Positions 1 to 8,444 of a DNA stretch of 64,000 bases are shown piece by piece. The translations under genes and the position numbers were made by a program. This DNA comes from UBA2334 sp964396895 (GTDB taxonomy: Bacteria; Pseudomonadota; Gammaproteobacteria; Burkholderiales; Burkholderiaceae_C). Position 1 is the first letter of the stretch. Each line of letters begins with the position of its first letter. Under the pieces are notes generated by a model that saw only the letters and a program-made list of their open reading frames with translations, was not told the origin of the DNA and did not search any database. The DNA is taken from NCBI GenBank assembly GCA_964396895.1, contig CAYNGJ010000012.1:1-64000 (forward strand), written 5' to 3'.

Positions 1-101
1 CCTGGGACGGCCTGAAACCACTTTGGACGCAAGTTGTTGATTTGTAAAGGCTTTAGGAATGGCAAGTTGTATCAGAAAGTCCCGTAGAATCCCATCCCGA
101 A
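1..101. other. Left-edge non-coding stretch, possible end of an integrated element
   Basis: This stretch lies directly upstream of a tRNA-Asn 3' half and contains no recognisable D-arm or acceptor strand that would complete that tRNA. I see no credible gene in it. Its position at the junction suggests it is the last part of an element inserted at tRNA-Asn, whose body lies outside the window. This is an inference from the broken tRNA only. Confidence 0.4.
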
Positions 102-149
102 GGACTGTTAATCCGTAGGTCCCTGGTTCGAGCCCAGGTCGGGGAGCCA
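102..149 (+). tRNA. 3' half of tRNA-Asn (GTT), likely attachment-site copy
   Basis: The fragment carries the anticodon loop CTGTTAA (anticodon GTT), the 3' anticodon strand, a T-arm with TTCGAGC flanked by CCTGG/CCAGG, the 3' acceptor strand TCGGGGA, the discriminator G and an encoded CCA. The 5' half (acceptor TCCCCGA, D-arm) is absent: the bases before position 102 do not pair. The truncation point near the anticodon stem matches where tRNA-directed integrases commonly cross over. The intact tRNA-Asn would then lie to the left, at the far side of the element. It is unlikely to be functional by itself. Confidence 0.75.
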
Positions 150-154
150 AATTG

Positions 155-186
155 AAAAGCCCAACGTGCAAATGTTGGGCTTTTTT
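155..186 (+). terminator. Rho-independent terminator after tRNA-Asn remnant
   Basis: Arms AAAAGCCCAAC (155-165) and GTTGGGC (174-180) form a hairpin followed by six T residues. It is the expected terminator of the original tRNA-Asn transcript and shields aat from upstream transcription. Confidence 0.8.
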
Positions 187-207
187 GTTTTCGGCGACAC
201 TGGCGGC

Positions 208-960
208 ATGGCATTTTCACCGCCCGACCCGGAGATCACCTGGCTGCGTCCCGGTGACCCATTCCCACCCACGACCCAGGCCTGGGGGGGCCACACGTCC
301 GCCCCCGGACTGCTGGCAGCGGGCGGCACACTGGACACCGCCACCTTGCACCAAGCCTACAGTCAAGGCATTTTTCCCTGGTTCAGCAAAGGACAACCAC
401 CCCTGTGGTGGAGCACCGACCCACGCATGGTGTTGCGCGTACAGGACTTCAAGCTGTCGGCGTCGCTGCGCAAACTCATTCGTGGCCTCCTCAGGCAACG
501 GCGACTGGAGGTTCGCATGGACCATGCGTTTTCCGACGTCATACGGGCTTGTGCGCGCGTACCTCGCACAGGTCAGCACGGCACCTGGATCTTGTCAGAC
601 ATGGTGCAGGCGTATCAGCAGTTTCACGCGGCAGGTCATGTGCACTCGGTGGAAACCTGGCTCGACGGCCAGCTGGCGGGAGGCCTGTATGCGGTGAACA
701 TTGGACGCATGGTGTATGGTGAGTCCATGTTCAGCCACGTGAGCAATGCGTCCAAAATAGCGCTTTGCGCCTTGGTCGCTTTTTGCAGTGCCCACCACAT
801 GCCCTTGATTGACTGCCAACAAGAAACCGCGCACTTGGCCAGCTTGGGGGCCAAGCCCATGAGCCGGTCAACCTTCGAACAGGCCATGGGCGATCTGACA
901 CCGCTGATCTCTCCCACCTGGCGGTTTCACCCCAACCTCTGGACAGCCATGCTCGCTTGA
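208..960 (+). CDS. aat: Leucyl/phenylalanyl-tRNA--protein transferase
   Basis: The 250-residue protein is close to the usual length for Aat and keeps the family signature GIFPWF near residue 50, followed by WWSTDPR. Aat moves Leu or Phe from charged tRNA onto proteins with N-terminal Arg or Lys, making type 2 N-degrons that ClpS hands to ClpAP. The start at 208 (MAFSPPDPEITW) is preferred because the earlier in-frame ATG at 166 lies inside the terminator hairpin. bpt follows 7 bases downstream, so the two transferases are probably co-transcribed. ClpS and ClpA are encoded about 20 kb away in the same window. Confidence 0.95.
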   Translation: MAFSPPDPEITWLRPGDPFPPTTQAWGGHTSAPGLLAAGGTLDTATLHQAYSQGIFPWFSKGQPPLWWSTDPRMVLRVQDFKLSASLRKLIRGLLRQRRLEVRMDHAFSDVIRACARVPRTGQHGTWILSDMVQAYQQFHAAGHVHSVETWLDGQLAGGLYAVNIGRMVYGESMFSHVSNASKIALCALVAFCSAHHMPLIDCQQETAHLASLGAKPMSRSTFEQAMGDLTPLISPTWRFHPNLWTAMLA

Positions 961-967
961 CGGCACC

Positions 968-1708
968 GTGACACACCCGAAAGAACTCCCTCTTCAGGCA
1001 CTGCAGTTCTATGCAACGGCGCCCTACCCCTGCAGCTACTTGGCGGATCGACAGGCACGCTCACAAGTGGCCACGCCAGGCCACCTTATCCATTCCGACG
1101 TTTACTCCACCCTCATCACCCAGGGTTTTCGCCGCAGTGGCATGTTCACCTACCGGCCGCACTGCGACGGCTGCCAGGCCTGTGTACCCCTGCGCATCCC
1201 CGTGGCCGACTTCGCTCCCAGCCGCAGCCAGACCAGGGCTCAAAAGCTGCACCACAAACTGCACGCCAGGGTGCTTTCGCCAGGATTCAATACCGCACAT
1301 TACCAACTGTATTTGCGCTACCAAAGTGGTCGGCACGCCGGTGGCGGCATGGACCACGACAGCATCGACCAATACACCCAGTTTTTGCTGCAAACCCGGG
1401 TCAACACCCGCCTGGTTGAGTTCCACGCCACCACACCCGACGGCTCGGTGGGCCAGTTGAAAATGGTGAGCGTCCTGGACGTAGTGGGTGATGGCCTGTC
1501 GGCCGTGTACACGTTTTACGAGCCAGAAACGGGGTCAAGCTACGGCACCCATGCGGTCATGTGGATGATCGAGCAAGCCAAGGCCCTGGGCTTGCCCTAT
1601 GTCTATTTGGGCTACTGGATTGCCGAGAGTCCAAAAATGGCCTACAAAACACGGTTTTCTCCACACGAATTGCTGCTGAATGGCGAATGGGTCCGCATGG
1701 ACAGCTGA
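968..1708 (+). CDS. bpt: Aspartate/glutamate leucyltransferase (Bpt, ATE-family)
   Basis: The 246-residue protein has the N-terminal Cys-rich signature YPCSYL and the CDGCQAC motif (around residues 70-76) of the arginyltransferase/Bpt family, and the C-terminal LGYWI core. Bacterial members transfer Leu to N-terminal Asp or Glu of substrates. Translation appears to begin at GTG (968), giving MTHPKELPL; no better upstream start exists between it and the aat stop. Adjacency to aat supports a role in the N-degron pathway. In many relatives this gene precedes pyrD; here an IclR regulator follows instead. Confidence 0.93.
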   Translation: MTHPKELPLQALQFYATAPYPCSYLADRQARSQVATPGHLIHSDVYSTLITQGFRRSGMFTYRPHCDGCQACVPLRIPVADFAPSRSQTRAQKLHHKLHARVLSPGFNTAHYQLYLRYQSGRHAGGGMDHDSIDQYTQFLLQTRVNTRLVEFHATTPDGSVGQLKMVSVLDVVGDGLSAVYTFYEPETGSSYGTHAVMWMIEQAKALGLPYVYLGYWIAESPKMAYKTRFSPHELLLNGEWVRMDS

Positions 1709-1778
1709 CTGACACCACCTTCATGGGCGAGCGAACAGGGGCAATCATTTCACGTTATAAAATACGCGCAACCGATAC

Positions 1779-2564
1779 ATGCCAATGACCCACCCAAAAG
1801 AATCGCATCCCATCACGCCCACCGTGCAGGTGATTGAACGCATGTTCACCCTGTTGGACATCCTGTCGCGGCACGAAGAACCGGTGTCTTTGAAAGACAT
1901 TGCCCACCAAGCCGGTCTTCACCCCTCGACCACCCACCGGATTTTGAACGACCTGACCATTGGGCGCTTTGTGGAGCGGCCTGAAGCAGGCAGCTATCGA
2001 TTGGGCATGCGCCTGCTGGAACTTGGCAATCTGGTCAAAGCGAGGCTGGACGTGCGGGATGCCGCACTGGTGCCCATGCGCGAACTCCATCGCCTGATCC
2101 AGCAACCCGTAAACCTGAGTGTGCGGCAAGGGGACGAAATTGTGTATGTGGAAAGGGCCTACAGCGAGCGGTCTGGCATGCAAGTGGTCAGGGCCATTGG
2201 CGGGCGGGCACCCTTACACCTGACGTCGGTGGGCAAATTGTTTTTGGCCGCTGACGATGTACAACGCGTGCGAGCCTACGCCACGCGAACCGGCCTGGCC
2301 GGGCAAACCAGAAACAGCGTCACACAGTTGCCCAAGCTAGAGACCGAGCTCGCCCAAGCGCGAGCCACGGGCACGGCCCGGGACAACGAAGAGTTGGAGT
2401 TGGGTGTGCGCTGCATTGCGGCGGGCATACGTGACGACCATGGCAAGCTGGTGGCTGGTCTGTCGATCTCCGCACCGGCTGACCGGCTGGACGATGCTTG
2501 GTTGCCCAAACTTCAGGCCACTGCAGCCACCATCTCCCAAGCCTTGGGCTACAGGACGTCGTAA
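1779..2564 (+). CDS. IclR-family transcriptional regulator
   Basis: The 261-residue protein has an N-terminal winged helix-turn-helix (residues about 15-75, with the SLKDIAHQAGLHPSTTHRIL recognition region) and a C-terminal IclR effector-binding domain (LTSVGKLFLA, ELELGVRCIAAGI). A second ATG two codons downstream is an equally possible start. The upstream 70-base gap contains TTATAAAATA at 1755-1764, a plausible -10 region. The regulated genes and effector cannot be read from the sequence; neighbours are unrelated to each other in function. IclR-type operators are also hinted at upstream of the exporter at 51.5 kb, but no link is shown. Confidence 0.9.
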   Translation: MPMTHPKESHPITPTVQVIERMFTLLDILSRHEEPVSLKDIAHQAGLHPSTTHRILNDLTIGRFVERPEAGSYRLGMRLLELGNLVKARLDVRDAALVPMRELHRLIQQPVNLSVRQGDEIVYVERAYSERSGMQVVRAIGGRAPLHLTSVGKLFLAADDVQRVRAYATRTGLAGQTRNSVTQLPKLETELAQARATGTARDNEELELGVRCIAAGIRDDHGKLVAGLSISAPADRLDDAWLPKLQATAATISQALGYRTS

Positions 2565-2588
2565 CTCCTGCTGGAGGGAGGAAAGTCG

Positions 2589-3659
2589 TCAGAAAAGGGT
2601 TGCAGGCTGGGTCTCCATCCAGCGGCGAACCCGCTCGGCATCGGCAATTCGAGTGAGCTTGCCGGCTGAATCCAAGAAAACCATGATCAGCTGCCGCCCG
2701 GCCACCGTGGCCTGCATCACCAGGCACCGCCCAGCTTCGGAGATGTAACCCGTTTTCTGCAAACCAATTTCCCACTGTGGGTTGTTCACCAACTGGTTGG
2801 TGTTCCGATATTGCAGTGTGCGAGTCCCGGTGGCCACTTCGTAACTCGGCGAAGTGGACAAATCCCGGATCACTGGCCGCTCGTAAGCCACCGATGCGAG
2901 CGTGGCCAAGTCTTTGGCACTGGACTGATTGCGTGGCGACAGTCCCGTGGGGTCCACATATTGCGTGTCGGTCATGCCCACCAATTTGGCCTTGACATTC
3001 ATGGTTTCCACAAAACGCGCCAACCCGCCCGGAAATGTGCGACCCAGGGCGTGCGCCGCACGGTTTTCACTCGACATCAGGGCCAGGTGCAACAACTCTC
3101 CACGCGTGAGCGTGGTGCCCACCGCCAGGCGCGAACTGCTGCCTTTCAGCGTATCAACATCTTCCTGCGCGATGGTGATGTGCTCATCCAGCGGCAACCC
3201 AGCATCCGTCACCACCAATGCGGTCATGAGTTTGGTCAGGGAAGCAATGGGCAGCACGGCTGAACCGTTCTTGTTGAACAACACCTTGTGTGTTTCCTGA
3301 TCCACCACCATCACCGCGTTGGACTTCAGGCCCAAGTCATCCGATGTGGCATTCAACCCTGCAATTTGACCATGGGATGCACGGGTGGGCGCCATGCGAG
3401 TCCCAGCGGTGGCGTTGACTTTGCGCTGGGCGCGCACAGAGGAGCGTATCGACTGGTCCCGGCGCTGAGGTGCTCGCGCAGCCACCTTGCGCTCCGTGCG
3501 GGGCTTAACGCTGGCGTGCACACGGACGCTTTTCTTCTTACCGACTTGCGTTTTTTCCCCCTGCTTGGCCGATGCAGCGTGAGCCGCCGGCAACCCCAAA
3601 CCAAGGGCCAACAACATCGGAAGAAGGATTTTCACCCACACTTTGGATTGACTCGCCAT
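2589..3659 (-). CDS. pbpG: D-alanyl-D-alanine endopeptidase, PBP7/S11 family
   Basis: The protein has the three S11 penicillin-binding motifs in order: SLTK (catalytic Ser and Lys), SEN and KTG. It starts with a signal peptide (SKVWVKILLPMLLALG...AHA), then a basic, Arg/Lys-rich linker of about 80 residues before the peptidase domain, so it acts in the periplasm on peptidoglycan cross-links. I chose the ATG at 3659 because GGAG lies 9 bases upstream; an ATG at 3686 lacks a ribosome site. It could equally be called a DacA-type carboxypeptidase, but the absence of a C-terminal amphipathic anchor domain favours PBP7. Confidence 0.88.
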   Translation of the reverse strand: MASQSKVWVKILLPMLLALGLGLPAAHAASAKQGEKTQVGKKKSVRVHASVKPRTERKVAARAPQRRDQSIRSSVRAQRKVNATAGTRMAPTRASHGQIAGLNATSDDLGLKSNAVMVVDQETHKVLFNKNGSAVLPIASLTKLMTALVVTDAGLPLDEHITIAQEDVDTLKGSSSRLAVGTTLTRGELLHLALMSSENRAAHALGRTFPGGLARFVETMNVKAKLVGMTDTQYVDPTGLSPRNQSSAKDLATLASVAYERPVIRDLSTSPSYEVATGTRTLQYRNTNQLVNNPQWEIGLQKTGYISEAGRCLVMQATVAGRQLIMVFLDSAGKLTRIADAERVRRWMETQPATLF

Positions 3660-3767
3660 ATGCCCCATCTCCGTGACCAACTTCACATTGCAACAAACTG
3701 TAGGTTACAGCGAAAAGTCTAACCAGATCAAAAACTTGGGAGATTTTATTCATGTAAATCACAACAA

Positions 3768-3788
3768 AACAGGCCCCTTGAGGCCTGC
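3768..3788 (-). terminator. Terminator downstream of leuA
   Basis: Arms CAGGCC and GGCCTG (3770-3787) form a hairpin; on the minus strand it is followed by TTTTGTTGTG. It sits between the leuA stop and the divergently placed promoter region of the endopeptidase gene, so it ends the leuA transcript. Confidence 0.75.
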
Positions 3789-3838
3789 TTGGTTGTGGTG
3801 AAGGCGCCACGGGCAAACAGATTGCCCGTGGGACCGGA

Positions 3839-5377
3839 TCAACCTTGTGCGGCCACCCGGTCTGCCTTGCTGTGCAATTTGTTCAGCGCACTGAGGTAGG
3901 CTTTGGCGGAGGCCACCACGATGTCGGGGTCAGCACCAACCCCGTTCACCACCCGCCCGCCGTGCTGCAAACGCACAGTGACCTCACCCTGGCTTTCCGT
4001 GGAGCCACTGATGGCGTTGACCGAGTACAACACCATTTCTGCACCGCTCTTCACATGCGACTCAATCGCCTTGAGTGACGCGTCCACGGGGCCGTTGCCG
4101 TCCGATTCGCCCTTGACCTCTTTGCCATCGACCGTGAACACCACTGCCGCGTGCGGTCGCTCACCGGTTTCACTGCGCTGCGACAGTGAGACCAACCCGT
4201 ATTGCTCTTTCTCGGCGGTCACACTTTCATCGCTGGCCAGGGCCAGAATGTCCTCGTCGAAAATTTCTGCCTTGCGGTCCGCCAACTCCTTGAATTTCGC
4301 GAACGCGGCGTTGATCTCCGACTCGGACTCCATCTGAATGCCCAGGTCCTGCAGTCTCTGCTTGAAGGCGTTTCGGCCGCTGAGCTTGCCAAGCACAATT
4401 TTGTTGGCGCTCCAGCCCACGTCCTCGGCGCGCATGATTTCATAGGTGTCACGGGCCTTGAGCACGCCGTCCTGGTGGATGCCACTGGCGTGGGCAAACG
4501 CATTCGCACCCACCACAGCTTTGTTGGGTTGCACCACAAAGCCCGTGGTCTGGCTGACCATGCGGGACGCGGGGACGATCTGCGTCGCATCCACCCCCAC
4601 CGTCAACCCGAAGTAGTCGCGGCGGGTTTTCACGGCCATGACAATTTCTTCCAGAGAGCAGTTGCCAGCACGCTCACCCAGACCATTGATGGTGCACTCC
4701 ACCTGACGGGCACCACCAATTTTCACGCCCGCCAACGAATTGGCCACAGCCATGCCCAGGTCGTTGTGGCAGTGAACAGACCAGATGGCCTTGTCCGAGT
4801 TGGGCACGCGCTCCCGCAGGGTTTTGATGAATTGGCCGTAGAGCTCTGGAACGGCATAACCAACCGTGTCCGGAATGTTGATGGTGGTGGCGCCCTCAGC
4901 AATCACCGCCTCGACCACTCGGCACAAAAAGTCCATGTCGCTGCGGTAGCCGTCTTCAGGGCTGAACTCCACATCGGCCACCCGCGTGCGGGCATAGCGA
5001 ACCGCCTGTTTGGCCTGCTCGAGCACCTGCTCCGGCGTCATGCGAAGCTTCTTCTCCATGTGCAAGGCGCTGGTGGCAATGAAGGTGTGGATGCGCGCAC
5101 GGGCGGCGCCAACCAACGCATCAGCCGCCCGCGAGATGTCACGGTCATTGGCCCGGGCCAACGAGCAAACGGTGGAGTCCTTGATGGCGTCTGCGATGGC
5201 CTTGACCGCCTCGAAGTCACCGTTCGAACTGGCGGCAAAGCCCGCCTCGATCACGTCCACTTTCAGGCGCTCCAGCTGACGTGCAATCCTCAGCTTCTCG
5301 TCCTTGGTCATGGACGCGCCGGGAGACTGCTCGCCGTCCCGCAATGTGGTGTCAAAAATGATCAATTGTTCGCTCAT
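3839..5377 (-). CDS. leuA: 2-isopropylmalate synthase
   Basis: LeuA condenses acetyl-CoA with 2-oxoisovalerate, the first committed step of leucine synthesis. The 512-residue protein starts MSEQLIIFDTTLRDGEQ, has the metal-binding HCHNDLG motif and ends with the C-terminal allosteric LeuA dimer domain that binds leucine. The start at 5377 is set by GGAG 5 bases upstream; a longer in-frame reading from 5437 would translate part of the attenuator leader. An upstream Leu-codon leader peptide and terminator hairpin indicate control by attenuation as well as feedback inhibition. Confidence 0.97.
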   Translation of the reverse strand: MSEQLIIFDTTLRDGEQSPGASMTKDEKLRIARQLERLKVDVIEAGFAASSNGDFEAVKAIADAIKDSTVCSLARANDRDISRAADALVGAARARIHTFIATSALHMEKKLRMTPEQVLEQAKQAVRYARTRVADVEFSPEDGYRSDMDFLCRVVEAVIAEGATTINIPDTVGYAVPELYGQFIKTLRERVPNSDKAIWSVHCHNDLGMAVANSLAGVKIGGARQVECTINGLGERAGNCSLEEIVMAVKTRRDYFGLTVGVDATQIVPASRMVSQTTGFVVQPNKAVVGANAFAHASGIHQDGVLKARDTYEIMRAEDVGWSANKIVLGKLSGRNAFKQRLQDLGIQMESESEINAAFAKFKELADRKAEIFDEDILALASDESVTAEKEQYGLVSLSQRSETGERPHAAVVFTVDGKEVKGESDGNGPVDASLKAIESHVKSGAEMVLYSVNAISGSTESQGEVTVRLQHGGRVVNGVGADPDIVVASAKAYLSALNKLHSKADRVAAQG

Positions 5378-5447
5378 GCTGGCTCCATGGAGCCGCCCAC
5401 TGCCGGGCGGCGCGTTGACATACAAAAAAACCCACAACTCAAAAGCA

Positions 5448-5478
5448 AACGGCCCGTTGCAGGTGCAAACGGGCCGTT
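5448..5478 (-). terminator. Leucine attenuator hairpin before leuA
   Basis: A perfect 11-bp stem (5448-5458 with 5468-5478, arms AACGGCCCGTT/AACGGGCCGTT) is followed on the minus strand by GCTTTTG and then a run of seven T residues at 5424-5430. It sits between a short Leu-codon leader ORF and leuA, the arrangement of a transcription attenuator. Confidence 0.75.
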
Positions 5479-5497
5479 GGAAGGAAATACCTGTGCG

Positions 5498-5554
5498 CTA
5501 TTCCGCCTGCCCGTGACGAACATGCAGTAGTAGTGCGACAAAACCTTGCTTCAT
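5498..5554 (-). CDS. leuL: Leu leader peptide (18 residues)
   Basis: The ORF reads MKQGFVALLLHVRHGQAE. Its three consecutive Leu codons are CTA CTA CTG; CTA is rare in the GC-rich genes of this window, which fits a codon chosen to stall ribosomes. It ends 20 bases before the strong hairpin at 5448-5478 and about 120 bases before leuA. By analogy with amino-acid attenuators, ribosome stalling at scarce Leu-tRNA would prevent the terminator forming. No strong Shine-Dalgarno is visible, and the antiterminator pairing has not been modelled. Confidence 0.7.
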   Translation of the reverse strand: MKQGFVALLLHVRHGQAE

Positions 5555-5571
5555 GGGGTCAATGTATCACA

Positions 5572-6426
5572 TCAAGGCTGGTCGTGCAGGCCGCGTTCGT
5601 CTGGCTCGTCGGTCGACGTGCTGATGACACTGGTGGGCTTTCCCCGGTACTTGCGCCACGCATACACCGCATAGCCCGACAGCCCGTACACCACAAAGAG
5701 GCCGAACAGCACGATGGGCGGGTGGATGTTGATGATGGCGATGAACAAGGCAATCAGCACAATGACCGCGAACGGCACACTCTTCTTCATGTGCATTTCT
5801 TTGAAGCTGTAGAACGGCACATTGGTGACCATGGTCAGGCCCGCATACAGCATCAAGCCAAACACCCACCAACTGAGGTCTGGGCCCCTGACGCCCGCCT
5901 CCGTCATCAGCCAGATGAAGCCAGCGACCAGCGCTGCAGCAGCTGGCGACGGCAGCCCCTGAAAGAAGCGTTTGTCCACAACCGTGGTGTTCACATTGAA
6001 GCGCGCCAGCCGCAATGCGGCACACGCGCAATACACAAAAGCGGCGATCCAACCCCAGCGCCCCAGACCACGCAGCGACCACTCGTAGGCGATGAGTGCG
6101 GGGGCAGCGCCAAAGGAGACCATGTCGGACAGCGAGTCCATCTGTTCGCCGAAGGCACTCTGGGTGTTGGTCATTCGGGCCACCCGTCCGTCCAGGCTGT
6201 CCAACACCATGGCGGCAAAAATGCCCACGGTGGCCAAGTCAAACCGACCATTCATCGACATGACAATGGCATAAAAACCACCGAACAGCGCCGCCAGCGT
6301 GATGAGGTTGGGAAGAATGTAGATGCCTTTGTTGCGCCGTGCGGGCAATGGGGCAGCAGAAGTGGATGTGTCGTTTCCGTCAAGCATGAGGGGTGAGGTG
6401 TGGCCCGTGGTCGGCTGCGAACTCAT
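5572..6426 (-). CDS. pssA: CDP-diacylglycerol--serine O-phosphatidyltransferase
   Basis: The 284-residue membrane protein carries the CDP-alcohol phosphatidyltransferase motif DG-x2-AR-x8-G-x3-D-x3-D (DSLDGRVARM ... FGEQMDSLSD) and several hydrophobic segments. It makes phosphatidylserine, the precursor of phosphatidylethanolamine, at the inner membrane. I placed the start at 6426 (MSSQPTTGHTS); the ribosome site is weak, and ATG at 6387 is possible. It sits between ilvC and leuA, an order common in Burkholderiales, though psd is not beside it here. Confidence 0.93.
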   Translation of the reverse strand: MSSQPTTGHTSPLMLDGNDTSTSAAPLPARRNKGIYILPNLITLAALFGGFYAIVMSMNGRFDLATVGIFAAMVLDSLDGRVARMTNTQSAFGEQMDSLSDMVSFGAAPALIAYEWSLRGLGRWGWIAAFVYCACAALRLARFNVNTTVVDKRFFQGLPSPAAAALVAGFIWLMTEAGVRGPDLSWWVFGLMLYAGLTMVTNVPFYSFKEMHMKKSVPFAVIVLIALFIAIINIHPPIVLFGLFVVYGLSGYAVYAWRKYRGKPTSVISTSTDEPDERGLHDQP

Positions 6427-6550
6427 TGGCCGCCACCCAAGGGCGACCAGTGCACTGACCCCGAGTGTAAGGCCCAAGCAATGTGGGTCAGCGGCGGATG
6501 AATGCGCGTTTGCGCTGAGCAGACCCTTGGCGCCCGCACTGAAAGACCAC

Positions 6551-6576
6551 AAAAAAAGCCACCGAAGTGGCTTTTT
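6551..6576 (-). terminator. Bidirectional terminator between ilvC and pssA
   Basis: AAAAAGCCAC-CGAA-GTGGCTTTTT forms a GC-centred hairpin with A and T flanks on both sides. On the minus strand it lies just after the ilvC stop, so ilvC transcripts probably end here rather than reading into pssA. Confidence 0.8.
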
Positions 6577-6607
6577 GGCAAATGCAGGCAAACAGCCGCA
6601 CAGCGCA

Positions 6608-7624
6608 TCAGTTGCGGGTTTGGTCCACCAGCTTGTTCTTGGCGATCCAAGGCATCATGGCGCGCAGTTTGCCACCCACCACCTCAATCTGGTGGTCAGC
6701 GGTGTTGCGGCGACGTGCGGTCATGGATGGGTAGTTCAAGCGGCCTTCCTGTATGAACATCTTGGCGTAGTCACCGTTCTGGATGCGCTTCAAGGCATTG
6801 CGCATGGCTGCGCGAGACTCTTCGTTGATGACCTCAGGGCCCGTCACGTACTCACCAAACTCCGCGTTGTTGGAGATGGAGTAGTTCATGTTGGCAATGC
6901 CGCCTTCGTAGATCAGGTCCACGATCAGCTTGAGTTCATGCAGGCACTCGAAGTAAGCCATTTCGGGCGCATAGCCGGCTTCCACCAGGGTCTCGAAGCC
7001 CATTTTGACCAATTCAACGGCACCACCGCACAGCACAGCTTGCTCACCGAACAAGTCGGTTTCTGTCTCTTCTTTGAAGTTGGTCTCGATGATGCCGGCC
7101 TTGCCGCCACCGTTGGCCATGGCATAGCTCAGGGCCAGGTCGCGGGCTTTGCCGGACTTGTCTTGGTGAATGGCCACCAGGTGGGGCACGCCGCCACCCT
7201 GGGTGTAGGTGTTGCGCACGGTGTGACCGGGGGCCTTGGGGGCCACCATCCACACGTCCAGATCGGCACGGGGCACGACCTGGTTGTAGTGCACATTGAA
7301 GCCATGGGCAAACGCCAGTGACGCGCCTTGCTTGATGTTGGGGGCCACGTTGTTGGTGTAGACCTCGCCGATTTGCTCGTCGGGCAACAGAATCATGACC
7401 ACGTCAGCGGCCTTGACGGCATCGTTGACTTCCATCACGGTCAGGCCGGCTTTGCCGACTTTGTCCCAGGAGGCGCCGCCTTTGCGCAGACCGACCACGA
7501 CCTTCACGCCACTGTCGTTCAGGTTCTGGGCGTGTGCATGGCCCTGGCTGCCGTAGCCGATGATGGCAACCGTTTTGCCCTTGATCAGGCTGAGGTCGCA
7601 GTCTTTGTCGTAGAAAACTTTCAT
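6608..7624 (-). CDS. ilvC: Ketol-acid reductoisomerase (NADP+), class I
   Basis: The 338-residue length is typical of class I KARI. The N-terminal Rossmann fold shows GYGSQGHAHAQNL near residue 24, and the C-terminal knotted domain has the ligand-bearing segments including DLIYEGGI and the E-rich ENTAD-like region. It converts acetolactate or acetohydroxybutyrate to the dihydroxy acids for Val, Leu and Ile. It follows ilvH by about 170 bases that contain a palindromic repeat, so it may have separate transcript stability or a separate promoter. Confidence 0.97.
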   Translation of the reverse strand: MKVFYDKDCDLSLIKGKTVAIIGYGSQGHAHAQNLNDSGVKVVVGLRKGGASWDKVGKAGLTVMEVNDAVKAADVVMILLPDEQIGEVYTNNVAPNIKQGASLAFAHGFNVHYNQVVPRADLDVWMVAPKAPGHTVRNTYTQGGGVPHLVAIHQDKSGKARDLALSYAMANGGGKAGIIETNFKEETETDLFGEQAVLCGGAVELVKMGFETLVEAGYAPEMAYFECLHELKLIVDLIYEGGIANMNYSISNNAEFGEYVTGPEVINEESRAAMRNALKRIQNGDYAKMFIQEGRLNYPSMTARRRNTADHQIEVVGGKLRAMMPWIAKNKLVDQTRN

Positions 7625-7657
7625 GGTTGTGTCCTGTGAGAGGTAATGGGTAAATCG

Positions 7658-7743
7658 GTCCGTTCAGGGGAGCCTGTCGAAGGGCTCAGGAAACGCACCC
7701 CGCCAAAAGCAGGGTCTTCGACAAGCCCAACCTGAACGGAACC
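7658..7743. repeat. REP-like interspersed inverted repeat between ilvH and ilvC
   Basis: Outer arms CCGTTCAGG and CCTGAACGG (7660-7668 and 7731-7739) and inner arms TGTCGAAG/CTTCGACA make a two-level palindrome. The TGTCGAAGGGCTCAGG wording resembles palindromic intergenic repeats widespread in Proteobacteria. It could form a stable hairpin in the ilvH-ilvC transcript. Confidence 0.7.
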
Positions 7744-7791
7744 ACCGAAAGGTTGAGCTTGGAAAACGGCGAGGCTCACGCCCCGCAACGG

Positions 7792-8283
7792 TCAAACGCG
7801 CAGGATTCTCTCACCTCGGCCAATGCCACTGGCCCCGGTGCGAACGGTTTCCAGAATCGCGCTGCGGTCGATGGCGTCCAGGAACGCATCGTTCTTGCTC
7901 TGGTCGCCCGTCAATTCGATGGTGTAGCTCTTCTCGGTCACGTCGATGATGCGACCGCGGAAGATGTCGGCCATGCGCTTCATTTCTTCGCGCTCTTTGC
8001 CCACCGCACGCACCTTGACCATCATGAGCTCGCGCTCGGTGTAGGCACCTTCGGTGAGGTCCACCACCTTGACGACCTCGATCAGTCGGTTCAGGTGTTT
8101 GGTGATCTGCTCGATCACGTCATCCGAACCCGTGGTCTGGATGGTCATGCGCGACAGGCTGGGGTCCTCCGTGGGGGCCACGGTCAGCGATTCAATGTTG
8201 TAACCGCGGGCGGAGAACAACCCGACCACGCGGGACAAGGCCCCGGCTTCGTTTTCAAGGAGAACGGCAATGATGTGTTTCAT
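7792..8283 (-). CDS. ilvH: Acetolactate synthase small (regulatory) subunit
   Basis: The 163-residue protein starts MKHIIAVLLENEAGALSRV, with the N-terminal ACT domain (residues about 1-80) that binds valine and a C-terminal ALS_ss_C domain. It activates the catalytic subunit encoded directly upstream and gives it valine sensitivity. The longer in-frame start at 8343 lacks homology in its first 20 residues, so ATG 8283 is preferred. About 160 bases separate it from ilvB. Confidence 0.97.
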   Translation of the reverse strand: MKHIIAVLLENEAGALSRVVGLFSARGYNIESLTVAPTEDPSLSRMTIQTTGSDDVIEQITKHLNRLIEVVKVVDLTEGAYTERELMMVKVRAVGKEREEMKRMADIFRGRIIDVTEKSYTIELTGDQSKNDAFLDAIDRSAILETVRTGASGIGRGERILRV

Positions 8284-8444
8284 GGTGAAAGATTCCTCTT
8301 TTCGCTGCCCTCCCCCGTCACCGGTAAGTGGCGGGCTCGGCAAACAATAGATTCGTCAGACCCGACCCGTCGTCCACAGGACGACAGATCAGGCGAAAGT
8401 GTGGGTGAGCGGCCAGACCGCCACCCCGCTGGGGATGGGTGGAC

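Noticed and set aside
4202..5530. Long open frame (442 codons) on the plus strand opposite leuA
   Set aside because: It is a shadow of leuA: no family resemblance, His/Arg/Gly-rich composition typical of the complement of a GC-rich gene.
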